A stretch of 64,000 nt of DNA from Pseudomonas solani (GCF_026072635.1 NZ_AP023081.1:4522501-4586500), one strand, 5' to 3'; positions 43,714 through 52,829 are shown, numbered from the stretch's first letter. Notes: a model not told the origin generated them from the letters alone. Program-made: numbers and translations.

Positions 43714-45527
43714 GCGCCCTGGCCGAACTGCAGGTGGAACCGGTGCTGCCCCTGGCCGAGCCCTTGGCGCCGGCGCTGCGGGTCAGCGAGTTGCGGGTGG
43801 AGCTGGCCGGCGGTGCCGATGTGGTGGAGGGGATTTCCTTCAGCCTGGCGCCGGGGGAGATCCTCGGCCTGGTGGGCGAATCCGGTTCCGGCAAGACCAC
43901 CCTGGCCACCGCGCTGCTGGGCCATGCCCGGCGCGGTGCGCGCATCGCCTCCGGGCGGGTGGACGTAGCCGGGCATTCATTGCTGGAGCTGCGTGGCGAG
44001 GCGCTGCGCCGCGCCCGTGGCGGGCTGATCGGCTACGTGCCCCAGGACCCGGCCACGGCACTGAACCCGGCGCTGCGCATCGGCGCGCTGCTGGGCGAGA
44101 CCCTGGCCGCCCACGAGCGCTTGCCGGCGGATGCGCAGCAGCAGCGCCTGGGCGAGACCCTGCGCGATGTGGGTTTGCCGGACGATGCCGAGTTCCTCCA
44201 GCGCTTCCCCCATCAGCTGTCCGGTGGCCAGCAGCAGCGGGTGTTGCTGGCCCTGGCCTTCGTCCTGCGGCCGAAACTGGTGGTGCTCGACGAGCCGACC
44301 ACGGCGCTGGACGTGGCCACCCAGGCGCACATCCTCGAAACCCTGCGGCGCTTGTGCAAACGCCAGGGCGTGGCGGCGGTCTACGTCTCCCACGACCTGG
44401 CGGTGATCAAGGACCTGGTGGATCGGGTGGTGGTGATGTACGCCGGGCGCATCGTCGAGGCGGCGCCCCGTGAGCGCTTGTTCGAGCGGCCGGCGCACCC
44501 TTACAGCCTGGGGCTGCTGGCGGCGATCCCGGATGTGGCTCGGCGCCTGGCGCTGCGGGCCATTCCCGGCCACGCGCCGGCACCGGGACAGCGGCCCCAG
44601 GGCTGCGCCTTCGCCGCGCGCTGCCCGCGTCGGCAAAGCGCCTGCGAGCGGGCCGAGCCGCCCTTGCGCGGCCTCGACCCGGTGCAGCGGGTGGCCTGCC
44701 TGGACCCCCATCGCGAGCCCCTGGCGCTGGTCGAGGAGGCGCCGCTGGCGGCGGGTGCGCTGGAGGCGCGGCCGCTGCTGCTGGAGGTGCAGGGGCTGAA
44801 TGTGGCCTATGACCGCCAGGTGCTGTTCGATGTGTCGCTGCAACTGGCGCGGGGCGAGTGCCTGGCGCTGGTGGGCGAGTCCGGCTCCGGCAAGACCAGC
44901 CTGGCCCGTGCCCTGGCCGGCCTGGGCGAGAACGCCCAGGGCGAGGTGCACTACGCCGGCGAGCCGCTGGACCTGCGCGCACGCAACCGTTCCACGGCGC
45001 TGCGCCACCAGGTGCAGTACATCTTCCAGAACCCCTACCGCGCGCTGAACCCGCGGCACAGTGTGGGCGAGACCCTGGCTGCGCCCCTGGAGCACTTCTT
45101 CGGCCTGCGCGGCGAGGCTTGCCGCGCGCGCATCGAGGCGGTGCTGGCGCGGGTGTCGCTGCCGCCTTCAGTGGCGGACCTCCATCCCCACAGCCTGTCC
45201 GGCGGCGAACGCCAGCGCGTGGCCATCGCCCGTGCCCTGGTGTGCCAGCCGAAGCTGCTGATCTGCGACGAGATCACCTCGGCGCTGGACGTGTCGGTGC
45301 AGGCCTCGATCCTCGCCCTGTTGCGCGAGCTGCAGGCCGATGGACTGACCCTGCTCTTCGTCACTCACGACCTCGGCGTGGTCCGCGCCATCGCCGACCG
45401 CGTGGTGGTGTTGCACCGGGGTCGGGTGATCGAGGAAGGCGCCGTGGACGCGGTGCTCGACCAGCCGCGCACCGAGTACACCCGCACCCTCGTGGCGCAC
45501 TCGCCGAGCCTGTTCGTCCCGGGTTGA
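43710..45527 (+). CDS. Fused peptide-type ABC ATPase (DppD-DppF-like)
   Basis: This is a 605-residue protein with two complete ABC ATPase domains. The first (about 20-290) has Walker A GESGSGKTT, signature LSGGQQQRV and Walker B LVVLDEPTTALD. The second (about 345-595) has GESGSGKTS, LSGGERQRV and LLICDEITSALD. The Cys-containing oligo-HPY segment GCAFAARCPRRQSACE links them. Fusion replaces the usual DppD/DppF pair. The last codons and stop fall in a CCCGGGTTGAAGCCCGGG repeat, so the C terminus is repeat-defined. Confidence 0.92.
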   Translation: MSALAELQVEPVLPLAEPLAPALRVSELRVELAGGADVVEGISFSLAPGEILGLVGESGSGKTTLATALLGHARRGARIASGRVDVAGHSLLELRGEALRRARGGLIGYVPQDPATALNPALRIGALLGETLAAHERLPADAQQQRLGETLRDVGLPDDAEFLQRFPHQLSGGQQQRVLLALAFVLRPKLVVLDEPTTALDVATQAHILETLRRLCKRQGVAAVYVSHDLAVIKDLVDRVVVMYAGRIVEAAPRERLFERPAHPYSLGLLAAIPDVARRLALRAIPGHAPAPGQRPQGCAFAARCPRRQSACERAEPPLRGLDPVQRVACLDPHREPLALVEEAPLAAGALEARPLLLEVQGLNVAYDRQVLFDVSLQLARGECLALVGESGSGKTSLARALAGLGENAQGEVHYAGEPLDLRARNRSTALRHQVQYIFQNPYRALNPRHSVGETLAAPLEHFFGLRGEACRARIEAVLARVSLPPSVADLHPHSLSGGERQRVAIARALVCQPKLLICDEITSALDVSVQASILALLRELQADGLTLLFVTHDLGVVRAIADRVVVLHRGRVIEEGAVDAVLDQPRTEYTRTLVAHSPSLFVPG

Positions 45528-45535
45528 AGCCCGGG
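45518..45535. repeat. CCCGGG-type palindromic repeat over the ATPase stop
   Basis: CCCGGGTTGAAGCCCGGG contains the stop codon of the fused ATPase. It belongs to the same family as 1735-1794 and 56650-56671 and could act as a transcript end. Confidence 0.7.
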
Positions 45536-45628
45536 GTGCGGGTGGTTGATGGGGTAAAGCGGGCGAATGAATTCGCCCCTACACCCATTTCATCTCCAGT
45601 GTTTTGCGGTGGCACGTCTGTAGATACC

Positions 45629-46691
45629 GTCTTGATCCCTAGTGAGCAAGGGCCAGTTTTACGTCGTACGGCTGGCCCGATTTCAAGACGCCATAAGCGA
45701 TGTTCAGCAGCTTACGCATCGCTGCACAGATGATCTGCATGCCGGTCTTGCCCTTGGCTCTGAGGCGTTCTCTCATCGCTTTGATCGCCCCGTTGTGCTG
45801 CAGGGCGCAAACGGCAGGCATGTACAGCCCAGCACGCAGCCGCGATGAGCCCATCTTGGAAATGCGGGTCTGCCCCCGGTACTTACCAGACTCCTGCAAA
45901 CGTGGGTTTAGCCCGGCAAAGGCGGTAATCGCGCGGCTGCTGGTGAAGCGATGAGGGTCGCCCAGCTCCGCCAGGATCAGGGCGGCTGTCTTGTCCGCGA
46001 TGCCATCGATGCTGGTCAACAGATCACGTTTGCCGCGCAGATCCGGGTCATTGTCGATGTGGTTGTTGATGGCCTTGAGGGTTTCCTCGATCTGTTGCTC
46101 GATGTGCCGCAACACTGAGCGGATCGACTCCTGCACGCTGGTATCGGCCACCTCCAGGCGATTGCTCTCCATCTGCTGGATTTCCTGCAGATCCGCCAGG
46201 CGCCGCATCAGTGCTTTCAGGCGCCGTATGGCGCGAGGTTCAGGCTGCCAGGGCCGTAGCTCATCTTGGTGGCGCTCGCCGTATTCGGCGATCAGCTTGG
46301 CGTCGACCTTGTCAGTTTTCACGCGCTGCAGCTGACTGCGGGCGTAGTGAGCGATTTGCGCTGGGTTGAGGACGCAGACCCGATAGTTCTGCTCCAGCAG
46401 CCATTCGGCCAGGGCTTCATGGTGGATGCCGGTGGCTTCCATCACGACCCAGGCACCCGCCTCGCTGTGCTTGTTCAGCCACTCCTGCAGCGTGCGAAAG
46501 CCCGCCTCGCTGTTGGCCAACTTGGCCTTGGTGCGGTACTTGCCGTTCGCCTGCAGGGTGGCGATATCAAACGTGTGCTTCGCAATGTCGACACCAATGA
46601 CACTGGGCATGTGTGCTCCTCCTGATCGTTCCAAATGCGATCATCACTGCACCCGGCCCAACCTTGTGAATGCGAGCTCTGGGCTCAAGAT
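45629..46691 (-). mobile_element. IS110-family insertion sequence (IS1111-like)
   Basis: A single DEDD-type transposase fills the element. An imperfect 11-bp inverted repeat (GTCTTGATCCC at 45629-45639 and GGGCTCAAGAT at 46681-46691, 9 of 11 matching) flanks it, as subterminal repeats do in the IS1111 group. The true ends lie some bases further out and cannot be fixed here. The element lies among palindromic repeats, a preferred target of some Pseudomonas members. The non-coding end upstream of the gene is where a bridge RNA may be encoded. Confidence 0.65.
45639..46610 (-). CDS. IS110-family transposase
   Basis: This is a 323-residue recombinase. The N-terminal DEDD/RuvC-like domain starts VIGVDIAKHTFDIATL and holds MEATGIHHEALAEWLLEQ, TDKVDAKLIAEYGERHQ. 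The C-terminal Tnp_20 domain has LLTSIDGIADKTAALILAELGD and FAGLNPRLQESGKYRGQT, with the catalytic serine region near KMGSSRLRAGLY. The frame is intact and the length normal (about 320-340), so it may be active. The start MPSVIGVDIAK at 46610 follows AGGAG. Confidence 0.92.
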   Translation of the reverse strand: MPSVIGVDIAKHTFDIATLQANGKYRTKAKLANSEAGFRTLQEWLNKHSEAGAWVVMEATGIHHEALAEWLLEQNYRVCVLNPAQIAHYARSQLQRVKTDKVDAKLIAEYGERHQDELRPWQPEPRAIRRLKALMRRLADLQEIQQMESNRLEVADTSVQESIRSVLRHIEQQIEETLKAINNHIDNDPDLRGKRDLLTSIDGIADKTAALILAELGDPHRFTSSRAITAFAGLNPRLQESGKYRGQTRISKMGSSRLRAGLYMPAVCALQHNGAIKAMRERLRAKGKTGMQIICAAMRKLLNIAYGVLKSGQPYDVKLALAH

Positions 46692-47042
46692 ACCGTTCGG
46701 GCTGTTCGAGTGAGTGTGGAGGGGCGGAGCACTATCTACGTCGCAGGCTCAGGGCCTAAGGGTGGACACGACTTCCAGCCCCTCCCCCGATGATCAGTCG
46801 GGAACTATTACCCCTGAAGGGGTAGTTAGTCGAGATACAAGGGTGGATGACGCTTTTTTCATCCACCAGCGGAGTGGCCGGCGAGCACTGAAAGGTGGAC
46901 CGATGGAGCGGGGTCCACCCTACGTGGTGAGGGCATCCGGGGTTGGCCGGTGGAGAAGCATCGCGAATGAATTCGCTCCCACGGGGTGCAGCGGGCGAGT
47001 GAGCTCGCCCCTACAGCCATTCCCATCCTTCGTGTCCTGGCC
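46611..47042. other. Gap between the IS transposase and a monooxygenase gene
   Basis: The left part is the non-coding end of the insertion sequence. From about 46840 come a GTGGATGACGCTTTTTTCATCCACC repeat (split across its two arms), a GGTGGACC...GGTCCACCCTACG pair, CGCGAATGAATTCGCTCCC near 46961 and GGGCGAGTGAGCTCGCCCC near 46992. No further gene is evident. Confidence 0.65.
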
Positions 47043-48140
47043 TCAGGCGCTGGCCGCCTGGCGTTGCAGTTCGCGGCGGCGGGCTTCTTCGCGGACGGCG
47101 GGGATGATCCAACGGCCGTAGTCGACGGTGTCGAAGTAGGGGTCGTAGCCGCGGTTGAGGAAGGTGGTGATGCCGAGGTCGACATAGTCGAGCAGGGCCT
47201 GGGCGACGGTTTCCGGGGTGCCGACCAGGGCGGTGGTGTCGCCGTAGGCGCCGACGGCGGTGGCGGTTGGCATCCACAGGGCGCGGTCGTGGCGGTCGCC
47301 GGCGGCTGCGGCGGCGAGCAGGCGTTCGGAGCCGGTGCCCTTGATGCGCTTCTGCCAGGGGCTGCCTTCGGCGAACTGCGGGTTGGCCTTGATCTGCGCG
47401 AGGATCTGCTCGGCGCGCTGCCAGGCCAGTTCTTCGGTGGCACCGAGGATCAGCCGCACCGAGAGGCTGACCCGGGGCGCGGTGACGCCAGCGGCCTTGG
47501 CGGCGACCTTGAGCTTGGCGATCTGCTCGGCGACGCCGCTCAGGGGTTCGCCCCAGAGGGCGTAGAGGTCGGCGTGCTTGACCGCGATCTGGTAGGCGAT
47601 GTCGGAGGAGCCGCCGAAGGAGATGGGGATGTGCGGCTGCTGCAGCGGCTTGACCGGGCTGAAGGCGCCCTTGATCTGGAAGTATTTGCCGTCGAAGTCG
47701 AAGGGCTCTTCGGCGGTCCAGGTGCGGCGGACGATCTCCAGGTATTCGTCGGTGCGTTGGTAGCGCTCGGTCTTGTCCAGCAGGGTGTCGCCTTCCTGGG
47801 GCTCGGCGGTGATGCCGGTGATGGCGTGCAGGCGGATGCGCCCACCGCCGGTGGTGTGGTCGAGGGTGGCGAAGGCGCGGGCGGCGACGGTGGGCGCGGT
47901 GAGGGCCGGGCGGTGGGCGATCATGAAACCCAGGCGCTCGGTCTGGGCGGCGGCGTAGGCGGCGATCTGCAGGCTGTCGGCGCCGCCGGGGCCGCTGGCG
48001 ATGAGCACCCGGTCGAAGCCGGCGTGCTCGTGGGCGCGGGCGTGGTTGCGGAGAAACTCCAGGTCGAAATCCCCGGTGCGCGGGCCGCGTGTTTCGGACC
48101 ACTGGCGGGGGAAGATCATGCCGACGAATTCGATGGACAT
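47043..48140 (-). CDS. LLM flavin-dependent monooxygenase (alkanesulfonate monooxygenase-like)
   Basis: This is a 365-residue FMNH2-dependent monooxygenase beginning SIEFVGMIFPRQWSETRGP. It has FDRVLIASGPGGADSLQIAAYAA, TTGGGRIRLHAITGITAEPQEGD and ISFGGSSDIAYQIAVKHADLYALWGEP. It belongs with the SsuD-like group. AAGGAG lies 7 bp before the ATG. It follows a TonB receptor by 59 bp and is probably cotranscribed, pairing uptake with oxidation. The open frame continues upstream past the ATG only as out-of-frame readthrough of the receptor. Confidence 0.87.
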   Translation of the reverse strand: MSIEFVGMIFPRQWSETRGPRTGDFDLEFLRNHARAHEHAGFDRVLIASGPGGADSLQIAAYAAAQTERLGFMIAHRPALTAPTVAARAFATLDHTTGGGRIRLHAITGITAEPQEGDTLLDKTERYQRTDEYLEIVRRTWTAEEPFDFDGKYFQIKGAFSPVKPLQQPHIPISFGGSSDIAYQIAVKHADLYALWGEPLSGVAEQIAKLKVAAKAAGVTAPRVSLSVRLILGATEELAWQRAEQILAQIKANPQFAEGSPWQKRIKGTGSERLLAAAAAGDRHDRALWMPTATAVGAYGDTTALVGTPETVAQALLDYVDLGITTFLNRGYDPYFDTVDYGRWIIPAVREEARRRELQRQAASA

Positions 48141-48199
48141 CGTCCACTCCTTGTTGCGTTGCAGGTTGAGGGTCGAGCACGGGCCAGGCCCGCGCGGGT

Positions 48200-50851
48200 T
48201 CAGAACTGGTAGTCCACCTGGGCCATGAGGCTGCGACCGGGCATGGGCTGCAGGAAGGTGTTGGTGGAGCCGGCGAGGCCGCTGACGAAGTTCAGCTCGT
48301 CGGTGAGGTTGAGCACGCGTACCGTGGCGCTCCATTGCGGCTGGCGGTAGTAGAGGGCGAGGTCGAGGTTGTATTCGTCGGGCACCTTCACCGTCTTGCT
48401 GAGGTTCAGGTACCAGCTGCTGGTCCACCAGCCGGAGAGCTCGGCGCCGAAGCCGGAGTCGAAGCTGTAGTCGACGAAGCCGCTGACGCTGTACTCGGGG
48501 ACCTGCACCGCGTCGTAGCGCCCGGAAGGCCGCTGGTTGAGGGCGTTGTTGTCGCCGAAGACGGTGCCGTTGTCGGCGATGAAGCCGGCCGAGGCGAAGC
48601 CGGTCTGGGTGGTGAATTCGTTGTAGGCGGTGAGGCGGGTGAGGTTGAGCCCGCTGCGCAGGTGTTCGTCCGGCTGGTAGCGCGCGGTGGCTTCGACGCC
48701 CTTGATGATCAGCCGGGCGATGTTGTTGTTGCTGTCCGGCGCCTGGTCGCGTTCCTGCTTGAAGGCGGCGACGGAGAGGAACAGGCGGTCGGGGATCGCG
48801 TCGACCTTGAGGCCGACTTCGTGGAGCACGCTGAGGCTTTCGAACGACAGCGGGTTGAGCAGGTTGGCGCCGGCTCCGCTGCCCCAGCCGATGCCGTTGG
48901 AGAAGAAGCCGGTGTTGACCGCCAGGGAGCGGTCGAAGGTGTAGTAGAGGGTGCTGTTTTCGGTGGGCTTGATGTAGGGGCTGACCTGCACGGAGAACAG
49001 GCGGTAGCTGTCGCTGTCCTGGCGCTCGGTGCCGGCGCGCAGGACGAAGGGGTTTTCGATGCGGGCGTCGATCCAGCTGCGGCTGGCGCCGATGTTGAGG
49101 CCGTAGCGCTCGGCGAAGCGCAGGTTGTGCTGGGTGAACAGGGTCTTGGTGGTCCACACGCTTTCGGCGGTGTAGGGCGCCAGGGATTCGGCATAGAGGC
49201 CGTGCCCGGCGGGGTACATGGCGGCGAGGTTGAGCCAGCCGTAGTAGCTGGAGAACTGCGGCACGCCGGGTTGGCCGATCCAGGCGCCGTTGCCGCCGGC
49301 GGGGTTGGCACCGGTAAGGCCGAGCAGGTCGCCGGGGTTCTTGGTGGCCGGGTCCTGGGTCAGGTCGTAGGCGTTGATGGTGGAGCCGAAGCTGTTGTTG
49401 GCGGCGATGGATTGGTTGCTTTCTCGACGGTAGATCAGGCCGCTGTTGCTTTCGTCGCGCAGCACCTGGCCGAACAGGCTGGCTTCGTTGCGTGAGCGGA
49501 ATTCGAAGCGGTTGTCGAAGATGTTGTCTTTCGACTGCACCTGGAAGGCGCCGACCGCGTCCACCGTGTCTTCGGAGCGCTGGTAGAAGGCGCTGTTGGC
49601 CAGGGTGATGCTGGGGCTGAGGTCGAGTTCGGCGCGCAGCTGGGTGGTGAAGCGGGTGGAGGTGCTCTTGTCTTCGGCGCGGTGGCCGGTCTGCGGGTCG
49701 AGGGAGACCAGGCCGTTGCCGGCCAGGCTGGGGTCGTAGACCCAGCCGCGCAGGGTGCCGGGGCTGCCCTGGGTGTTGGGCGAGGTGGCCTGGAAGCTGT
49801 TGTTGACCACCGCGTACTGGCCCTGGGCGTTGCGCTGGCGCTGCACCCAGCCGAGCACGGCGGAGTCGGCGGCGCCGGATTCGAACACCGGCGACCACAG
49901 GGTGCCGCCGTTCTGGATGATCGGCGTGGCGCGGCCGGCGTAGTACTTGCCGCTGTCGGCCAGTTGCTGGGTGGCGCGGTTCCAGCCGTGGGCGATGTTC
50001 CAGTCGAAGTAGTCGTCGTAGGCGGCGTTCCAGTCCACGCGGATGCCGTCGCCACGCCAGGCGAAGGCGCCGTAGAAGGCGTCGAAGTTGTTGTCGACGT
50101 TGTCGTAGTAATCCTCCTGGCGCTGGCGGGTGATGCTTACGCGGTAGGCCAGGCTCTCGCTGATGGGGCCGGTGTTGTCGACGGTGAAGCGGGTGGAGTC
50201 GCGGGATTCGCCATCGGGTATCCAGGTGCCGAGCTGGCCGCTGAGGCGGGTGCGGAACTGGTCGAAGTCGGGCTTCTTGCTCAGGTAGTTGACGTAGCCG
50301 CCACTGCCGCTGACCGAGCCGTACACCACCGAGGAGGGGCCGGCGACGATGTCGGCGCCCTCGACGGCGTTGAAGTTGGCCGGGTGGCGCACGGCGTAGG
50401 CGCGCTGGCCGTCCTGGAACACTTCCGAGTTCTGCGCGCGGAACTGCGGGGCGATGCCGGCGTTCTGGCCGCCGCCGCGGGTGATGCCGGGGGCGTACTT
50501 GACCAGGTCGTCGGAGCTGCGGATGGGGTCGTTGGCGAGCTGTTCGGCATTGACCTGGGTGACCGAGCGCGGGGTGTCCAGCACGCTGGCGGCGGTGCCG
50601 CCGTACACCGAACTGGGCGGGCGCACCGGCACCACCGAGGTGGCGGCATCGACACGCTTGCCCTGCACCTGGACCACGCCGAGCAGCGGTGTATCGGCCT
50701 TGTCCTGCTGCTTCTGTTCCTGGCTGGCTTCCGCCTCGGGCTCCACGGGTTTTTCCTCGGCCCAGGCGGCGCTGGATACCAGGGCCAGGATGGCCAGTGA
50801 CAGGGTGTTGCGACGCAGGGCGGCGGCGGGTGGTGGGGCGAGGCTGAACAT
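48200..50851 (-). CDS. TonB-dependent siderophore-type receptor, sigma-54 controlled
   Basis: This is an 883-residue receptor. It has a signal peptide (about residues 1-32, ALVSSAAWA|EEKP), a charged Q/E-rich linker, a TonB-box-like LGVVQVQG, a plug (SVTQVNAEQLANDPIRSSDDLVKYAPGI, GADIVAGPSSVVYGSVSGSGGYVNYL) and a barrel ending MAQVDYQF. The layout is FhuA-like, but coupling to a sulfur monooxygenase and a sigma-54 promoter suggest an organosulfur ligand. The Met at 50851 is preferred over the in-frame ATG at 51040 because GGAGAG precedes it and the signal peptide starts there. Confidence 0.9.
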   Translation of the reverse strand: MFSLAPPPAAALRRNTLSLAILALVSSAAWAEEKPVEPEAEASQEQKQQDKADTPLLGVVQVQGKRVDAATSVVPVRPPSSVYGGTAASVLDTPRSVTQVNAEQLANDPIRSSDDLVKYAPGITRGGGQNAGIAPQFRAQNSEVFQDGQRAYAVRHPANFNAVEGADIVAGPSSVVYGSVSGSGGYVNYLSKKPDFDQFRTRLSGQLGTWIPDGESRDSTRFTVDNTGPISESLAYRVSITRQRQEDYYDNVDNNFDAFYGAFAWRGDGIRVDWNAAYDDYFDWNIAHGWNRATQQLADSGKYYAGRATPIIQNGGTLWSPVFESGAADSAVLGWVQRQRNAQGQYAVVNNSFQATSPNTQGSPGTLRGWVYDPSLAGNGLVSLDPQTGHRAEDKSTSTRFTTQLRAELDLSPSITLANSAFYQRSEDTVDAVGAFQVQSKDNIFDNRFEFRSRNEASLFGQVLRDESNSGLIYRRESNQSIAANNSFGSTINAYDLTQDPATKNPGDLLGLTGANPAGGNGAWIGQPGVPQFSSYYGWLNLAAMYPAGHGLYAESLAPYTAESVWTTKTLFTQHNLRFAERYGLNIGASRSWIDARIENPFVLRAGTERQDSDSYRLFSVQVSPYIKPTENSTLYYTFDRSLAVNTGFFSNGIGWGSGAGANLLNPLSFESLSVLHEVGLKVDAIPDRLFLSVAAFKQERDQAPDSNNNIARLIIKGVEATARYQPDEHLRSGLNLTRLTAYNEFTTQTGFASAGFIADNGTVFGDNNALNQRPSGRYDAVQVPEYSVSGFVDYSFDSGFGAELSGWWTSSWYLNLSKTVKVPDEYNLDLALYYRQPQWSATVRVLNLTDELNFVSGLAGSTNTFLQPMPGRSLMAQVDYQF

Positions 50852-51035
50852 GCTGGGTGACTCTCCGGGCTGTGACTTTTCCTGCGCGCGGGGCTGCCGC
50901 GCACATGCGCCAGTGGCTGATGGGGTTCCAGGCAGGGGTGGAAAAGCCCGGGCGCTTGGGCTCGGGAGTGGCAGTTGCCGATGCGCGCCAGGCGGCTTCG
51001 GCTGGTTCTCGTTATGGATGTATCGAGGTGGATAC

Positions 51036-51051
51036 AGCACGGGGCATGCCA
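51036..51051 (-). promoter_or_regulatory. Sigma-54 promoter of the TonB-monooxygenase unit
   Basis: On the minus strand TGGCATGCCCCGTGCT keeps GG-N10-GC with a weaker -12 half. The predicted start is near 51024, about 173 bp before the receptor ATG. Confidence 0.6.
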
Positions 51052-51198
51052 GCCATGAATGGGTGGCGAGAATTAGTGAGTGGATGTTTTATCTGATTGA
51101 TAAATAAGGAATTTATTTGCGGTTCTGGCCGGCTTTCGACAGGCGATCGGCGGCCCGCGAACGCAGGCGGCGCGTGGGGGCGGAAGGGGGCGGGAAGG

Positions 51199-51249
51199 CT
51201 GCTGGGGGATACGCAGCGGGTTGTTGCCGGAGTGCTGGTGGGGCAGCAC
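51199..51249. promoter_or_regulatory. Enhancer-site pair for the TonB-monooxygenase unit
   Basis: CTGCTG-N6-ACGCAG (51199-51216) and GTGCTG-N6-CAGCAC (51232-51249) start 33 bp apart. The weak site with an ACGCAG half lies nearer the promoter, exactly as in the pair at 55395-55445. Confidence 0.55.
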
Positions 51250-51260
51250 CCCGGGCGCGG

Positions 51261-52829
51261 TCAGGCGGTGCCGTTCAGCCAGAGGCTTTCGAAGCGCCAG
51301 GTGCTGAACAGGGTCTGTTCCTCGTGGGCGCCGCCGACCCGGGTGGAGAAACCGTCGAGCAGGTCGGCGTAGCCCCAGATGAGCATGCCGCCGCGCTCGT
51401 ACTGGACCTGCTGGGCGCGGTGCACCAGGGCCTTGCGTTGCTCCAGGTCGGGCTGGGCCATGGCCTGGAGGAACAGCTCGGAGAATTCGGCGTCGTTGAA
51501 GTTGGTTTTGTTGGCCACGGCGAAGGGGGCGTCGCTGTGCATGCCGCTGGCGAGGAAGGGCGCGCCGATGCTGCCGCCGGTGCTCAGGGCCCATTCGGTG
51601 CGCTGGGGCCCCTGGAAGGTGGCGAGGTCGACCTGGCGGACCTTGAGGGTGACGCCGATGCGTTTGGCCTGTTCAGCCAGCACCAGGGCCGAGGCGAGGC
51701 CGGGGCCGACGGTGGTGACCAGCTCCAGTTCGAGGTTTTCGTGGCCGGCTTCGCGCAGCAGTTCGCGGGCGCGTTGCGGGTCGTGGGGGCGCGGCGCCAG
51801 GGCGTGGTTGAAGGTGGGGTCGAAGGGCGCGTAGAGGTCGTTGGCGACGCGGCCCTGGCCGTTGAGGGCGCGGCGTACCAGCTCGTCACGGTCGGCCAGC
51901 AGGCGGAAGGCCTGGCGCACGCGCGGGTCGTCGAAGGGCGCCTTGGCGGTGTTCATGTCGAACGACAGCCAGTTGCCGGTGACCGAGGTGACCAGTTTGA
52001 TGCGCGGGTCGTTGCGCAGCAGGTCGAGCTGTTCGCTGGGCATGCCGTTGGCCATGTCGATCTGCCCGGCGCGCAGGGCGGCGAGGCGCGAGACCTGGTC
52101 CTTGAAGTCGATGATTTCCAGTTCGTCGGCGTAGGGCTTGCCGCTCTTGTAGTAGTTCTCGAAGCGGGTGAACAGCGAGCGCCGGCCGGGGGTGAAGCTT
52201 TTCAGCCGGTAGGGCCCGGCGCCCACGTGGTTGGTGACGGGGTGGTAGTCCACCGGGACGATGCCGCCGAAGTTGACCCAGGTTTCCGCCAGGGGGAAGA
52301 AGCCGCGGCCTTCCTTGAAGCTGAGGCGGATGGTGCGCTCGTCGAGCTTGACCAGGTTGTCGCGGTCCACCCAGTGCAGCAGGGCGGCGTAGGGCGAGGC
52401 GAGTTCCGGGTCGGTGAGGCGGCGCACGGAGAAGATCAGGTCGTCGGCGTCGATGGTCTTGCCGTGGTGGAACTCCAGGCCCTGGCGCAGGCGCAGGGTC
52501 CAGGTGCGGGCGTCGGGGCTGACCTCGGCCTCTTCGGCGAGGGCCAGGCGCGGCTGCATCTGCTCGTCCCATTCCCACAGCTTGGCGTAGAGGGCGAAGC
52601 CGCGGACGATGCCGCTGCCGATGGGCTTGTGGGCGTCGAGGTTGCCGCTCTGGTTGCCTTCGAGGATACCCAGGCGCAGGCGCCCGCCGTGGCTGGGGGT
52701 GAGCAGGGCGGTGGCGGGGGTGGCGGCCTGCTGGTCACAGCCGGCGAGCAGGCCCCCGCCCAGCAGCAGGCCGCTGCCGAGGGCGAGGCTGCCGCCGAGG
52801 AAGCGGCGGCGGGTCAGTTCATCGTGCAT
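51261..52829 (-). CDS. Peptide/nickel-type ABC binding lipoprotein with Tat signal, orphan copy
   Basis: This is a 522-residue SBP_bac_5 paralogue of the protein at 40202. The head TRRRFLGG plus lipobox LLAGC predicts a Tat lipoprotein. LRLGILEGNQSGNLDAHKP and FHHGKTIDADDLIFSVRRLTDP match the paralogue. No permease or ATPase lies in this unit, so it may serve the importer at 41781-45527 as an alternative receptor. It ends the unit beginning at 55249. Confidence 0.87.
   Translation of the reverse strand: MHDELTRRRFLGGSLALGSGLLLGGGLLAGCDQQAATPATALLTPSHGGRLRLGILEGNQSGNLDAHKPIGSGIVRGFALYAKLWEWDEQMQPRLALAEEAEVSPDARTWTLRLRQGLEFHHGKTIDADDLIFSVRRLTDPELASPYAALLHWVDRDNLVKLDERTIRLSFKEGRGFFPLAETWVNFGGIVPVDYHPVTNHVGAGPYRLKSFTPGRRSLFTRFENYYKSGKPYADELEIIDFKDQVSRLAALRAGQIDMANGMPSEQLDLLRNDPRIKLVTSVTGNWLSFDMNTAKAPFDDPRVRQAFRLLADRDELVRRALNGQGRVANDLYAPFDPTFNHALAPRPHDPQRARELLREAGHENLELELVTTVGPGLASALVLAEQAKRIGVTLKVRQVDLATFQGPQRTEWALSTGGSIGAPFLASGMHSDAPFAVANKTNFNDAEFSELFLQAMAQPDLEQRKALVHRAQQVQYERGGMLIWGYADLLDGFSTRVGGAHEEQTLFSTWRFESLWLNGTA

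Larger units (their letters stand above)
50852..51260. other. Promoter gap of the TonB-monooxygenase unit
   Basis: This 409-bp gap contains a sigma-54 promoter, two enhancer candidates and a short AT-rich patch near 51060-51115. No gene is evident. Confidence 0.65.

Noticed and set aside
47043..50906. Apparent fusion of the monooxygenase with a long Arg/Pro-rich N-terminal part
   Set aside because: The extra part is an out-of-frame reading of the TonB receptor gene. The true start at 48140 has AAGGAG in place.
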